Origin: NIOZ-UU13 sp964653075
Lineage (GTDB): Bacteria > Planctomycetota > Phycisphaerae > Sedimentisphaerales > Anaerobacaceae
Direction: 5' to 3'
Assembly: GCA_964653075.1 (NCBI GenBank)
Contig: CAZZAX010000008.1
Span: forward strand, 1-64,000
DNA length: 64,000 nt
The notes below the pieces were generated by a model. It had not been told where the DNA came from. It made no database searches and was given only the letters and a program-made list of their open reading frames with translations. A program made the position numbers and the translations under genes. Positions 8,201 to 16,392 of this stretch are shown here, in pieces. Within the stretch, counting starts at the first letter, position 1, and every line of letters starts with the position of its first letter.

Positions 8201-8582
8201 TGCAACTGTCTTCAAGTGGCTGCAGGAGGACCCCCCGATTCATATTAGGGCTATGGTCCTGGCAAACGAGACATTATTCATTGCCGGTCCGAAGGATGTT
8301 GTTGATGAGGAACAAGCATTTTACAATCCAAACGACGACAAGATTGAAGGCAAGCTTACCGAACAAAGTGCCGCCCTTGAAGGTAGTAAAGGGGGTTGCA
8401 TCTTAGTCGTATCCGCTTCGGATGGGCAGAAAATGGCGGAATACGGGCTTGAATCCCCGCCCGTGTGGGATGGAATGGCGGCGGCAAATAATCGGTTGTA
8501 CTTTGCGAGCAAAAATGGTAAGATATTATGTTTTGCTGGCAATCACCTGATTGTTTCAAGCAAAAGTGATCTATTTAAATAA
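5238..8582 (+). CDS. Exported methyltransferase-like / double PQQ-propeller fusion protein (A)
   Basis: 1114 residues. ATG 5238 has AAGGAG 7 bases upstream and begins a signal peptide (basic start, then SIVLLLVFVVIFQVC). Next comes a class-I methyltransferase-like domain at about residues 40-165: HIGCGNGRL is an intact SAM-binding motif I, and RVLAPDGVAFV matches the post-motif III region. A first propeller begins with EWTHYMHDAGGN, and a second begins at DDWPTYRHD near residue 632; both show repeated ALDAxSGExLW-type PQQ-like blades. The role is unknown. PQQ-like blades can bind quinones or only serve as scaffolds, and a methyltransferase outside the cytoplasm lacks an obvious SAM source. 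Two relatives lie at 17138-20359 and 23616-27587. The next operon starts about 130 bases downstream. Confidence 0.85.
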   Translation: MTIRTKIRRISASIVLLLVFVVIFQVCCERQVSSAKSRQAEQILNDSGIKGGFIVHIGCGNGRLTAALCANNSYLVHGLDANAKNVQWARKYIKSLDLYGRVSVEQFKGNRLPYADNLVNLIVSERPAEFPKDEILRVLAPDGVAFVKKGRKWAKIFKPRPKEIDEWTHYMHDAGGNPVAHDSVIGPPRHLQWVGSPRWSRHHDHMASVSAVVSSAGRIFYIIDEGPKASIQLPPKWFLVARDAFNGTILWKQPISSWNTHLWPLKSGPAQIPRRLVAIGDRVYVTLGLDAPLTVLDATTGETIRTYEDTKTTEEVIVSDGVLFLLVTDSPVKWKEFRPQSTYIWDPKERANKDWAWDEKDRKIMAVQADTGEVLWQKARRVTPLTLAADSKCLYFHDGEKVVCLDRKTGEQNWNSEPAERRTPILTGYAPTLIVYQDVVLFSGGKGAITAYSAQTGKRLWMAKQARSGHNSPEDLFVIDGLVWSGATANGRDSGIFTGVDLHTGWIKKEFPPDVKTYWFHHRCYRSKATDKYILPSRTGIEFVDLSSEHWTTHHWVRGGCLYGITPCNGLIYAPPHPCACYIEAKLNGFNALAPASATRDVPEKIPDTGRLKTGPSYRRIYEKSKVGNQDDWPTYRHDPARTGFTKTTVPAELECSWQQDLGGRLSSVVVADGMLFVASIDSHTVYALDAESGEILWDYTAAGRVDSPPTIYKGRALFGSADGWVYCLRASDGVVTWRFRAAPKDLRLTAFEQLESVWPVHGNVLIQDDVLYCVAGRSMFLDGGMRLLRLDPKTGRKLSETILDDRDPETGRNLQVYVKGLNMPVALPDLLSSDGQYVYMRSQRFDLQGKRQQIAPRDASEQAGEGAHLFCTIGFLDDSWFHRSYWMYGKAVTSGWGGWFRAGRYVPSGRIMVCDDSSVYGFGRKPEYLCQSSVLEYQFYAAEKEIKSEPIQRVMAAEKRMNAASEKRSASAADRGVRKKFPLSDRSATVFKWLQEDPPIHIRAMVLANETLFIAGPKDVVDEEQAFYNPNDDKIEGKLTEQSAALEGSKGGCILVVSASDGQKMAEYGLESPPVWDGMAAANNRLYFASKNGKILCFAGNHLIVSSKSDLFK

Positions 8583-8620
8583 TGGCATAATAACATAAAA
8601 AAAGCTAACAATAATAATAC

Positions 8621-8662
8621 TGCCTATCAGGCAGTGCTTCGCAGTGAAGCCCTGCTTCGCAG
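8621..8662. repeat. Cluster of three short hairpins
   Basis: Three inverted repeats follow each other: TGCCTatcAGGCA (8621-8633), GCTTCgcagtGAAGC (8636-8650) and CTGCttcGCAG (8652-8662). They lie between the methyltransferase/PQQ gene and the exporter operon. They could end transcription or be part of a dispersed repeat; there is no T-tract typical of an intrinsic terminator. Confidence 0.55.
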
Positions 8663-8714
8663 AGTAGTAAGGGGTACCGCCTTGAGGGAACCCAAATTAG
8701 TAGGGATTTAAGAT

Positions 8715-9917
8715 ATGAAACGACAGCGCATCACAATAATAATTCTAATGGTCCTTTTTGTTTTAGTACCGTCATCGGCCTTCGCATGTTCGGTACCGGT
8801 TTTTAGATATGCGCTGGAAAGATGGGCGGCTGATTATTATGAAGCTCTCTTTATCCATCGTGGCCCGTTGACCCGGGAGGAAAAGCAGCTCCTGGATAAG
8901 CTGCGACAAGAAGGCTCTGAGGCCGAGGCCTTCTTGAATTTACGTGTTTTGGAAATGGATATTACCTCATCGACAGAGGATGAGGTTAAGTCCCTCTTGA
9001 TGAGCGAAAAGCTGCCGGAGACACTGCCGGTTCTTGTTCTCTGGTATCCCTGGCAGAAAGGCCGGACGCCCCCCCTCTGGCAGGGCCGGTTAACACCCTC
9101 AACGGTAGAGGCATTTCTCCAGTCCCCTGTTCGTCAAAAACTGGTGGAGCGTTTGACCGAAGGCCAGACGGCTGTATGGATTTTTCTTGAATCGGGCAAT
9201 GCCGCTAAGGACAAAGCTGCTCTTGGACTGCTCGAAAAGGAGCTGGAGACGGTAACGCGTGAGCTGAAAGAAGAAGCTGAGTCTATACCTGATGAGTACG
9301 CTGTTCCTGAAATAAAATACGAATTTTCGATTTTGCCTGTTTCACGCACCGACCCTAATGAAAGTATGCTTCTGAGCTTGTTGCAAAGCAGCGAGTCGGA
9401 CCTTGACGAATATTCGGATAAGCCTGTCATCTTTCCTGTATTTGGGCGGGGCCGGGCGCTTTATGCACTAATTGGAGAGGGCATCAACACGGATAACATT
9501 CGTGAAACAATAGCTTTTATAGTCGGTCCCTGCGGATGTGAAATTAAGATGATGAATCCGGGAGTGGATTTGCTTATGGCCGCAAACTGGGACGCAGCAG
9601 CAATGCAGTTCTATGAGGAGTTTTATGAGACATACAACGAGGTGCCTGAACTGACCGGCGTGATGCCGGAAGCACCGGCTGCGAAACTTGATACGGAAAA
9701 CAAAACTGTTGAAAATATTCCAAACTCCGAGGAACTGGAGTCAGACAATGCAAAAACCCTTGCTGCTGAAGGACAGGTTGGAACGGTCGAAGTCAAAAAG
9801 CGCAAGATTCTTGGGTTAGGTCTTGTGGGAACAACCGGGGTAATGCTGGCGATTATTGTGCTGCTGGTTGTTTTGGGTACTGTGGCACTAAGCCCTCGCA
9901 GAAAGGGTCAGCTATGA
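8715..9917 (+). CDS. Exported, C-terminally membrane-anchored protein of an ABC exporter operon
   Basis: 400 residues with a Sec signal peptide (IIILMVLFVLVPSSAFAC) and the mature start CSVPVFRYALERWAADYY. A mainly acidic body follows, then a single membrane helix at about 368-391 ending in positive charges (SPRRKGQL). The body faces the periplasm with the tail inside. No enzyme motif is visible. Within the body, LPVLVLWYPWQKGRTPPLWQG and the FIVGPCGCEIKMMNPGVDLL region look like ordered domains. It is the first gene of a group with two FtsX-type permeases and an ATPase, so it may be the periplasmic partner or substrate-handling part of that exporter. AGGGA lies 8 bases before the ATG. Confidence 0.7.
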   Translation: MKRQRITIIILMVLFVLVPSSAFACSVPVFRYALERWAADYYEALFIHRGPLTREEKQLLDKLRQEGSEAEAFLNLRVLEMDITSSTEDEVKSLLMSEKLPETLPVLVLWYPWQKGRTPPLWQGRLTPSTVEAFLQSPVRQKLVERLTEGQTAVWIFLESGNAAKDKAALGLLEKELETVTRELKEEAESIPDEYAVPEIKYEFSILPVSRTDPNESMLLSLLQSSESDLDEYSDKPVIFPVFGRGRALYALIGEGINTDNIRETIAFIVGPCGCEIKMMNPGVDLLMAANWDAAAMQFYEEFYETYNEVPELTGVMPEAPAAKLDTENKTVENIPNSEELESDNAKTLAAEGQVGTVEVKKRKILGLGLVGTTGVMLAIIVLLVVLGTVALSPRRKGQL

Positions 9918-10008
9918 CAATTTGAATGATGGTAACCGGCGAGAGTATTAGATTTGCAGCGATCGCGGTTATAAAGTTGACGTATGGTTTAAGCAAGTAG
10001 TAATTATA

Positions 10009-11283
10009 ATGACTATTTCACGTCTGGTAGTTAAGGAGATTCTTCATCGCAAGCTAAATTTTGGGTTGGGATTATTATCTGTTGCGGTGGCTGTGGGGTG
10101 CCTTGCCGGTTCGCTGACACTGGTGAAATTACATGATGCGCGGACGAACACAATCCTCGAACAAAAAAGAGTTGAGACTCAGGAAAAGATGCGGGTTCTG
10201 GAAGATGAGGTTAAGAAAGCGATGCAAAAGCTTGGATTTAACATTGTTATTCTTCCCAAAGAGCAGAACCTAAGCGACTGGTATGCTGATGATTATGGAG
10301 CTAAGTATATGCCGGAGCATTACCTCGCTCGGCTTGCTCAGTCTGAGATTGTTACTATTGAGCATCTTATGCCAAGATTGCGTCAGAAGGTGAAGTGGCC
10401 TGAAACAAAATGGGCAGTTATCCTTTTGGGGACAACAGATAAAGCTATAAATCCTGCTGTGGATGCCAACGAATTATCTATCGAAGCGGTTCCACGGGGG
10501 AAAATCGTGCTGGGTAATGAAGTTCATCAAGGACTTGGATTGGATATTGGCGACAGGATTAGCCTTATGGGCAGGGAGTTGGTTGTGTATAAGTGTCAAA
10601 AAGAGCTGGGCACAGAGGCCGATATGACGGTATGGATAAATTTGCGGGAAGCTCAGGAGCTGCTCGATAAAAAAGGATTAATAAACGAAATTCTGGCTTT
10701 AGAATGCCGCAGCGCCTGGGCGAACCTGCCGAAAGTCAGGACTGAGATTAACAGTATACTCCCGGATACACAGGTGATTGAAAAGGCATCCAGTGTGCTT
10801 ACAAAGACCCATGCTTATACTAAAGTGGAAGCCGAAGGAAAGGCTGCTATTGAAAGGGAAAGAGAACATATGGCTCATTTGAAAGTAACATGGATGCGTT
10901 ATGCTAAGGTTCTGGTTTCATTGGCGATGGTGATATGTGTCGTGTGGGTTGCATTGTTGGCACTTGGGAATGTACGAGGACGGCGGTCGGAGATAGGTTT
11001 ACTCCGCGCACTGGGGCTTCGTTCCAGGCAGATAGTTTACATCTTTTTGTCGAGAGCTATCATTATAGGCCTTGTCGGAGGGATTCTGGGGTCCCTGGCC
11101 GGGGGCTTTCTTTGCAGCAATTGGGCAGGGCCAATTGGTGAAAGCAGTTATGATTGGATGTTTAATTTAAACATGCTTGGGCTTGCAGTATTTGTGGCAC
11201 TGGCAATCACGGTAATTGCTAGTTGTGTACCTGCAATACTTGCAGCCCGGCTGGACCCTGCTGAAACTTTGCGGGAAGAATAA
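10009..11283 (+). CDS. FtsX/MacB-type ABC transporter permease 1
   Basis: 424 residues: an N-terminal membrane helix (about 15-38), a large periplasmic domain of roughly 260 residues, and three C-terminal helices ending in RLDPAETLREE. The C-terminal FtsX block includes EIGLLRALGLRSRQIV, the coupling region of MacB/LolC-type permeases. Such proteins use an ATPase to pull or push molecules in the outer part of the envelope (lipoproteins, peptides, or signals) rather than move them across the membrane. The next gene is its paralogue, with the same layout and shared stretches such as KWPETK/KWPEKK, and the ATPase follows. No strong ribosome binding site precedes the ATG, and the 91-base gap after the 400-residue gene is not obviously regulatory. 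Confidence 0.82.
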   Translation: MTISRLVVKEILHRKLNFGLGLLSVAVAVGCLAGSLTLVKLHDARTNTILEQKRVETQEKMRVLEDEVKKAMQKLGFNIVILPKEQNLSDWYADDYGAKYMPEHYLARLAQSEIVTIEHLMPRLRQKVKWPETKWAVILLGTTDKAINPAVDANELSIEAVPRGKIVLGNEVHQGLGLDIGDRISLMGRELVVYKCQKELGTEADMTVWINLREAQELLDKKGLINEILALECRSAWANLPKVRTEINSILPDTQVIEKASSVLTKTHAYTKVEAEGKAAIEREREHMAHLKVTWMRYAKVLVSLAMVICVVWVALLALGNVRGRRSEIGLLRALGLRSRQIVYIFLSRAIIIGLVGGILGSLAGGFLCSNWAGPIGESSYDWMFNLNMLGLAVFVALAITVIASCVPAILAARLDPAETLREE

Positions 11284-11328
11284 TTGACCTGATTGGAAAT
11301 TGGTCGAGTTTTTTGAAAGAAGACAACC

Positions 11329-12624
11329 ATGAAAATTTGGCACATGCTGGTAAGGGAAATTTTACACCGTTGGCGAAGTTTTGCAATAGGAATTTTCGCT
11401 GTTATTGTTGCCATTGGTTCGCTGACCGCAGCGCTGACTTTACTGAAGGTACATGACATTCATACTCACAAAATCTTAACTGCCAAAGAAGAAGAAACCG
11501 AGAAAAAGATGGCGATTTTGAAAGATGAAATGCGAAAAGCAACATTGAAACTGAAATTCAACCTTTTGATTCTTCCCAAAAAACAGAGTATTCGAGACTT
11601 GCACATGAAAGGTTACCCTTCAGAATATATGCCGGAAGAATATGTTACGCGCGTGGCGAATTCGGGTATTGTTTTAGTTCGTCATTTTTTACCTACCCTG
11701 CAGCAAAGAATAAAATGGCCGGAGAAAAAACGCACGATTACTCTGGTTGGGACGCGAGGTGAAACCCCGAACCTTCACAAAAGTCCGAGGGAACCGCTTG
11801 TTCAGCCGGTACCATTGGAAACTATAGTGCTCGGCTATGGACTGCACCAGAGTCTCGGATTGGAAGTTGGTGACAAGGTCAAGCTTCTTGGCAGAGAGTT
11901 CACCGTCCACAAGTGCTACGAAGAACGTGGCAGCAAAGATGATTTTACAGCATGGATTCATTTAAGCCGGGCGCAGGAGCTTCTCGATAAAGAAGGTCTT
12001 ATCAATGCGATTTTGGCTCTCGAATGTCTTTGCCAGGGAGTAGAGAGTTTACTGGGGGAGATTCGAAAAAAGATAGAACAGATTCTTCCGAACACACAGG
12101 TTATTGAGCAGGGAACCAAGGCCCTTGCCAGAGCCGAGGCCAGAGGAACAGTGGCTCAGGAGGCAAAAGCATCAGTTGAGAGAGAAAGACTGCACAGGGC
12201 TGAAATGAGATCTGAACGCGAGTTTTTTGCGGCGGTATTGGTCCCCCTGATTATGGTGGCCTGCGCCGTATGGGTCGGATTACTGGCATTTAACAATGTT
12301 TGCGACCGTAAGACTGAAATCGGAATACAGAGAGCGATGGGTTTTCGAGCAAGGCAAATTATGTTTTTATTTCTTTCTAAGTATTTGGTAATTGGAATGC
12401 TTGGAGGGTTGTTTGGGATTTTTGTCGGTCTTGTTTTTGGCAGGTGGCTTGGACTTACATTGGAGGAAGATGCGAAAGGAATTACCGTTGCTGGTGAGTT
12501 GCTTAATCCAGGCTTGTTCTTGCTGGTCATGGTTACAGCGCCGGTGTTAACTGTTATATCTGGCTGGCTTCCGACTGTGGTCGCAATTCGGCAGGATCCG
12601 GCTGAATCGCTGCGTGAAAAATGA
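11329..12624 (+). CDS. FtsX/MacB-type ABC transporter permease 2
   Basis: 431 residues, a paralogue of the preceding permease. It has the N-terminal helix, a periplasmic domain with FNLLILPKKQS and YMPEEYVTRVA, then three helices with EIGIQRAMGFRARQIM and the end RQDPAESLREK. The two permeases probably form a heterodimer with the ATPase encoded next, as in LolCDE. The gene ends at 12624, and its stop codon overlaps an in-frame ATG of the ATPase frame, so translation may be coupled. No MacA-like adaptor is present in the operon. Confidence 0.82.
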   Translation: MKIWHMLVREILHRWRSFAIGIFAVIVAIGSLTAALTLLKVHDIHTHKILTAKEEETEKKMAILKDEMRKATLKLKFNLLILPKKQSIRDLHMKGYPSEYMPEEYVTRVANSGIVLVRHFLPTLQQRIKWPEKKRTITLVGTRGETPNLHKSPREPLVQPVPLETIVLGYGLHQSLGLEVGDKVKLLGREFTVHKCYEERGSKDDFTAWIHLSRAQELLDKEGLINAILALECLCQGVESLLGEIRKKIEQILPNTQVIEQGTKALARAEARGTVAQEAKASVERERLHRAEMRSEREFFAAVLVPLIMVACAVWVGLLAFNNVCDRKTEIGIQRAMGFRARQIMFLFLSKYLVIGMLGGLFGIFVGLVFGRWLGLTLEEDAKGITVAGELLNPGLFLLVMVTAPVLTVISGWLPTVVAIRQDPAESLREK

Positions 12625-12670
12625 AGTGAGATACGTAATACTCCAAAGGACACCTTGCGGTGAAGAAAAA

Positions 12671-13327
12671 ATGCTTAAGTTCAAAAATATTACTAAGAGT
12701 TTTGATGGTCCTGAAGGGAAGGTAACTGCTCTCGATGAGGTCAGCTTCTCCATATCGTCGGGCGAATTCTTAGCGGTACGCGGCCCGAGTGGCTGCGGAA
12801 AAACTACATTGTTGTTAACCGCCGGCAGCCTGCTAAGACCCAGCACCGGCCAGCTCAGTCTTGATGGCCAGGACCCGTACATGCTCAGCTCTGAGATGCG
12901 AAGCCGGATGCGGGCGCGCAAGATAGGATTTGTATTTCAGCAATTCCACCTGATTCCATACCTGACAGTGCGGCAGAACATTATGGCCCCTTCGCTGGCT
13001 TTGCCGGCTAAGGAAGCCGTCCAAAGAACGCAGGAGCTTGTTAGTAGTTTCGGGCTGGACGATCGCGCCGGTCATGTACCGGCCCAGCTTAGTACCGGCC
13101 AGAGACAGCGAACAGCCCTGGCTCGTGCTCTTTTGAATAAGCCGAAAATTATTTTGGCTGACGAACCTACGGGGAATCTGGACGAGGACAACTCTGATAT
13201 TGTATTCGATTATCTCAGTAAATATGTCTCTGATGGTGGATGTGTGCTGCTTGTTACTCACGATGTCAGGGCGGCCGCGCACGCAACTAAAACACTCCAA
13301 ATGAGCCAGGGAAGAATAATTAAATAG
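12671..13327 (+). CDS. LolD/MacB-type ABC transporter ATP-binding protein
   Basis: 218 residues from ATG 12671, the family-typical start (MLKFKNITKSF), with GGTGAAG a few bases upstream. An earlier ATG at 12614 would overlap the permease stop and add 19 unrelated residues. Walker A is GPSGCGKTT (38-46), the signature is LSTGQRQR instead of the usual LSGGQ, Walker B is IILADEPTGNLD and the switch histidine is in VTHD. It powers the two FtsX-type permeases upstream at the cytoplasmic face. The gene closes the operon and converges with the minus-strand molybdate-type transporter genes 60 bases away. Confidence 0.9.
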   Translation: MLKFKNITKSFDGPEGKVTALDEVSFSISSGEFLAVRGPSGCGKTTLLLTAGSLLRPSTGQLSLDGQDPYMLSSEMRSRMRARKIGFVFQQFHLIPYLTVRQNIMAPSLALPAKEAVQRTQELVSSFGLDDRAGHVPAQLSTGQRQRTALARALLNKPKIILADEPTGNLDEDNSDIVFDYLSKYVSDGGCVLLVTHDVRAAAHATKTLQMSQGRIIK

Positions 13328-13386
13328 AGAAAATACTCTGGTAGAAAAGCTGAGCGAGCACCTGTCTGGGGCTCTGCAATCGAATA

Positions 13387-14157
13387 TCACGGGCTTTCAC
13401 ATGGCTGACCAGGTTCGGCGTGTGCCTGTCCATTACATTTACACGAAAGATGTTTTTCACGTCGCATAAAGCGGGCGACGAAGTCGCTGCTCGGCTTACC
13501 CACCAGCTCATCCAGACGGCCGACCTGTTGCAGGACACCGACATTCAAAATAGCCGCCCGGTCTGCCACGGTAAATGCCTCTTCCAGATTGTGGCTTACG
13601 TGGATAGTAGTCAGGCCGAGCCGGCGCTGTATGTTCAGTAATTGAACACAAACTTCCTGTCTTGTAACCTCATCCAGGGCGCACACCGGCTCATCCAGAA
13701 GTAATATTTTCGGCTGCAAAACCAGTACCCGCGCCAAAGCAACTCGTTGTTTTTCACCGCCACTGAGACCGTGAATTCTGCGTGACAGTAACCGCCGGAT
13801 GTCCAGCAGCTCTGCTGTGGCGGTTATTTTGGATTGCATCTCTTTGTATTGACAGCCGCGGACGCGTAAACCGAAAGCTATATTTTGTTCTACGGAAAGA
13901 TGCGGAAAAAGGGCGTAATCCTGAGGTACATACCCGATACCCCGAGCGCGGGATTCGATATAGGTTACATCACGTTTTTCGATGTATATTCGTCCTGAAT
14001 CGACCTTTTTAAGACCGCAAAGGCACTCCAGAAAGATTGTCTTGCCGGAGCCCGGCGGCCCTAAAAGGATAAAGTATTCTCCCTTCGCGATGTTTATACT
14101 AAATCGATGCAGATGGAACGTGCCGATATGAAAAGAGATTTCTTCGGTGCGAATCAT
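13387..14157 (-). CDS. Molybdate/tungstate-type ABC transporter ATP-binding protein
   Basis: 256 residues with Walker A GPPGSGKT (33-40), Q-loop VPQDYALFPH, signature LSGGEKQRVALARVL, Walker B ILLLDEP and a switch motif VSHN instead of VTHD. The sequence resembles ModC/WtpC/TupC-type import ATPases but stops after the ATPase fold, without the C-terminal TOBE domain of classical ModC. Its ATG overlaps the permease stop by four bases (ATGA), so the two are translated together. The cognate binding-protein gene upstream is reduced to a fragment. The oxyanion substrate is inferred from the permease and binding-protein fragment and could also be sulfate-like. Confidence 0.82.
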   Translation of the reverse strand: MIRTEEISFHIGTFHLHRFSINIAKGEYFILLGPPGSGKTIFLECLCGLKKVDSGRIYIEKRDVTYIESRARGIGYVPQDYALFPHLSVEQNIAFGLRVRGCQYKEMQSKITATAELLDIRRLLSRRIHGLSGGEKQRVALARVLVLQPKILLLDEPVCALDEVTRQEVCVQLLNIQRRLGLTTIHVSHNLEEAFTVADRAAILNVGVLQQVGRLDELVGKPSSDFVARFMRREKHLSCKCNGQAHAEPGQPCESP

Positions 14158-14978
14158 AATTTTGCCATTGTCGAACCGCCGACAAGTCGAATGCCGGTTA
14201 CCGCAATCAGGGCTACGAATATAAGAAGTAATGCTATTGCCAGCGCTACTTCAAGATTGCCGACGGATTGTTCGAGAAAAATGGTTGTACTTAAGACTTC
14301 GGTTCGGCCTCGGAAAGAGCCTACGAAAATCATCAACGGCCCGAAAAGTCCGAACGCCCGGGACCAGGTTAGAATACCGCCGGCGATAATGCCGTTTCTG
14401 GCTAATGGCAGACAAACACGGCGAAAACTCCCGAACTGTGTACAGCCTAAGGTAAGGGCCACGTTTTCATAACGCCGGTCAACGTCGTCAAAAGCGGTTT
14501 TGGCTGAGCGGATAGCCAAACTTGCTGCAGCCACAAACTGGCACAGCACGATACCTTTGGGCTGAAAAACAAACTCGATACGCAAATCTTCCTGTATCCA
14601 ACGGCCGAGGCTTGTCTGAAAAAACACTAAAAGGGTAAGACCGGCCACAAGCGGGGAAAAGACTATGGGCAAATCCACAATGGCATCAACCAGTATCTGA
14701 CCGGGAAACCGAAAGCGGCTAAGCGAGTATCCCATTGGGACCGCAAAAAGCAGCGCTATCAAAGTCGTAACACAACTCGTCCAGATACTCATCCAAAGGG
14801 CGTGGCGGATGAATTTGGAGGCCAGGACCGTTGCGACTGCTTTTTTATCCACGTAAAAGATATCTGTAATTATCAGCGTCAGAACAAAGATAACAAAGAC
14901 GGACACGAAGAAAAATGGCGCCGCAGAAAAGATGCGGTCGCGCCAACCTCTTACGGGTGTTTCCACAACTGTTTTCAT
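14154..14978 (-). CDS. Molybdate/tungstate-type ABC transporter permease
   Basis: 274 residues from ATG 14978; an in-frame ATG at 15008 would add MGCFCVFGLV, which looks unnatural, and neither has a clear ribosome binding site. The protein has about six membrane helices, including SAAPFFFVSVFVIFVLTLII and several in the second half. The importer permease coupling loop is seen in YENVALTLGCTQFGSFRRVCLPLARNG (EAA-like loop). FPGQILVDAIVDLPIVFSPLVAG is typical of ModB/WtpB/CysT-family permeases. It is coupled to the ATPase by a four-base overlap. Confidence 0.8.
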   Translation of the reverse strand: MKTVVETPVRGWRDRIFSAAPFFFVSVFVIFVLTLIITDIFYVDKKAVATVLASKFIRHALWMSIWTSCVTTLIALLFAVPMGYSLSRFRFPGQILVDAIVDLPIVFSPLVAGLTLLVFFQTSLGRWIQEDLRIEFVFQPKGIVLCQFVAAASLAIRSAKTAFDDVDRRYENVALTLGCTQFGSFRRVCLPLARNGIIAGGILTWSRAFGLFGPLMIFVGSFRGRTEVLSTTIFLEQSVGNLEVALAIALLLIFVALIAVTGIRLVGGSTMAKL

Positions 14979-15186
14979 TACCAGCCCAAAGACGCAAAAA
15001 CACCCCATTTATTAAATTCATAATACAGCATATGTCCGATGCAGATTATTACAATCAAATTTCATTTTTTCCTGTAATTAAGGTGCATATTCTATTGAGG
15101 AGGCTCGTTTCTGTAAAGGTGTTTTAAGGAAAATATCCTGCTCCCTGTTGGAATTGGAACCTTTTATACATTGTTATACTGTTCCG

Positions 15187-15435
15187 TTATTTTGCATAGC
15201 CGTACTCGGCAAACATATCGGGTCCCTTGGTTCGAGCGAAATTAATGAGCTGCCTGAGCGATTCGGGTTCTTTGGTACAGCTCAGGCCAATGATATGCAC
15301 CCGGATTTCTTCATCGTATTCATAAGGAGTCTTAACGACCTCCGGACTCTCACGAAATGTATGGGCCACGCCGTTCCACATAATGGCCGCATCGACGACC
15401 TGGGTTTTCAGCCTCAAGCTAAGCTTGGGGATGGC
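15187..15435 (-). pseudogene. 5'-truncated substrate-binding protein gene of the oxyanion transporter
   Basis: The open stretch reads RLKTQVVDAAIMWNGVAHTF and goes on to a natural stop at 15187. This is the C-terminal lobe of a ModA/WtpA/TupA-type solute-binding protein. Directly upstream in frame is a TGA (15438-15436) and there is no signal peptide or N-terminal lobe. It sits where modA is expected, just ahead of the permease and ATPase genes. Next upstream is an unrelated pseudopilin gene, so the 5' two-thirds were probably lost by deletion or rearrangement. Confidence 0.65.
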
Positions 15436-15596
15436 TCACTGTTCTTTATGTAAAGCGTAACTTTTAATTACAGTTGTGTATTACTAAACTTTACATGATT
15501 GTCCGAACTCTATGCAACTTCACGCATCAACTCGCCGGAAAAGATGCTTTCGCATTAAAGTATATGCATATTGAATTGGATATACGTCTTATGATT

Positions 15597-16370
15597 TTAG
15601 CGGTAGCTGTCCCTTGGTCTCTTATTAACTCGACCGACATGACCGTCAAGGAAATTAACATTGACACCGCCTTCTGTTTGTCCCGGCTTGCGTCCGTGCG
15701 GGAAGATACCTTTCTTACGGAAGAAGTCGCATACCACCCAAATCTCTGCAGGTCTCGCACTCGTGCACTGGCGATATCGCTCATCCTGAGGGCCGGTCTT
15801 GCTTGTCTGGCCAAGCCAATCACGATGAGCCTCCATACCATGCAAAGTCAATTGTCTTGGCAGGAAAAAAGTGGGATCACGCCAGGTACTTCCATCTAAT
15901 TCCTGTTTGTTGGCTCGGTAACTCCAGTAAATGTATGTAATATTACCGACCTTACGGTTAGAAGGTGTGTCGATAACAGAATCCACGCCCCCCGCAGGTA
16001 CACCTCCGTTCGGATCATTCGCGAACTGCTCCAATAATTTGGCTTGCGGACAATAGAAAGCTTCTATCAGGCTGCCGTCTCTATAGGCATTGAGCTTCTG
16101 CAGCAAGCTGCGGTGAGGATTATGTTCCGTTGCCTCCAGTGGATAACGGTTATTTCTGTCATCGTTGGCGTACATTATCAGGGCAATATTAACCTGGCGA
16201 AGGTTACTGAGACATGTTGTTTCATGGGCTCTAAATCGCGCCTTGTGCATGGCAGGTATGAGTATCCCCAATAATAGTGCGATAACAGCAATGACCACTA
16301 ACAGCTCGATTAAGGTAAAACCTGTTTTTGTACGATTTCGATTGTGCATTCGACTCATTATCTTATCCAT
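15597..16370 (-). CDS. Pseudopilin-like secreted protein (prepilin N-terminal motif)
   Basis: 257 residues. A short basic leader is followed by GFTLIELLVVIAVIALLLGILIP, the type IV prepilin cleavage and methylation site (cut after G17, Phe next, Glu at +5) and hydrophobic helix. The C-terminal part ends in VNVNFLDGHVGRV, matching the FLDGH motif of the abundant planctomycete DUF1559-like group. Such proteins are thought to be type II secretion or pilus-related surface proteins, but the individual role is unknown. ATG at 16370 has only a weak ribosome binding site; ATGs at 16358 and 16349 are alternatives. The gene lies 22 bases downstream of the lipoprotein methyltransferase gene on the same strand. 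Confidence 0.82.
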   Translation of the reverse strand: MDKIMSRMHNRNRTKTGFTLIELLVVIAVIALLLGILIPAMHKARFRAHETTCLSNLRQVNIALIMYANDDRNNRYPLEATEHNPHRSLLQKLNAYRDGSLIEAFYCPQAKLLEQFANDPNGGVPAGGVDSVIDTPSNRKVGNITYIYWSYRANKQELDGSTWRDPTFFLPRQLTLHGMEAHRDWLGQTSKTGPQDERYRQCTSARPAEIWVVCDFFRKKGIFPHGRKPGQTEGGVNVNFLDGHVGRVNKRPRDSYR

Positions 16371-16392
16371 CTCTTTTTCTGCTTACGTTTGC

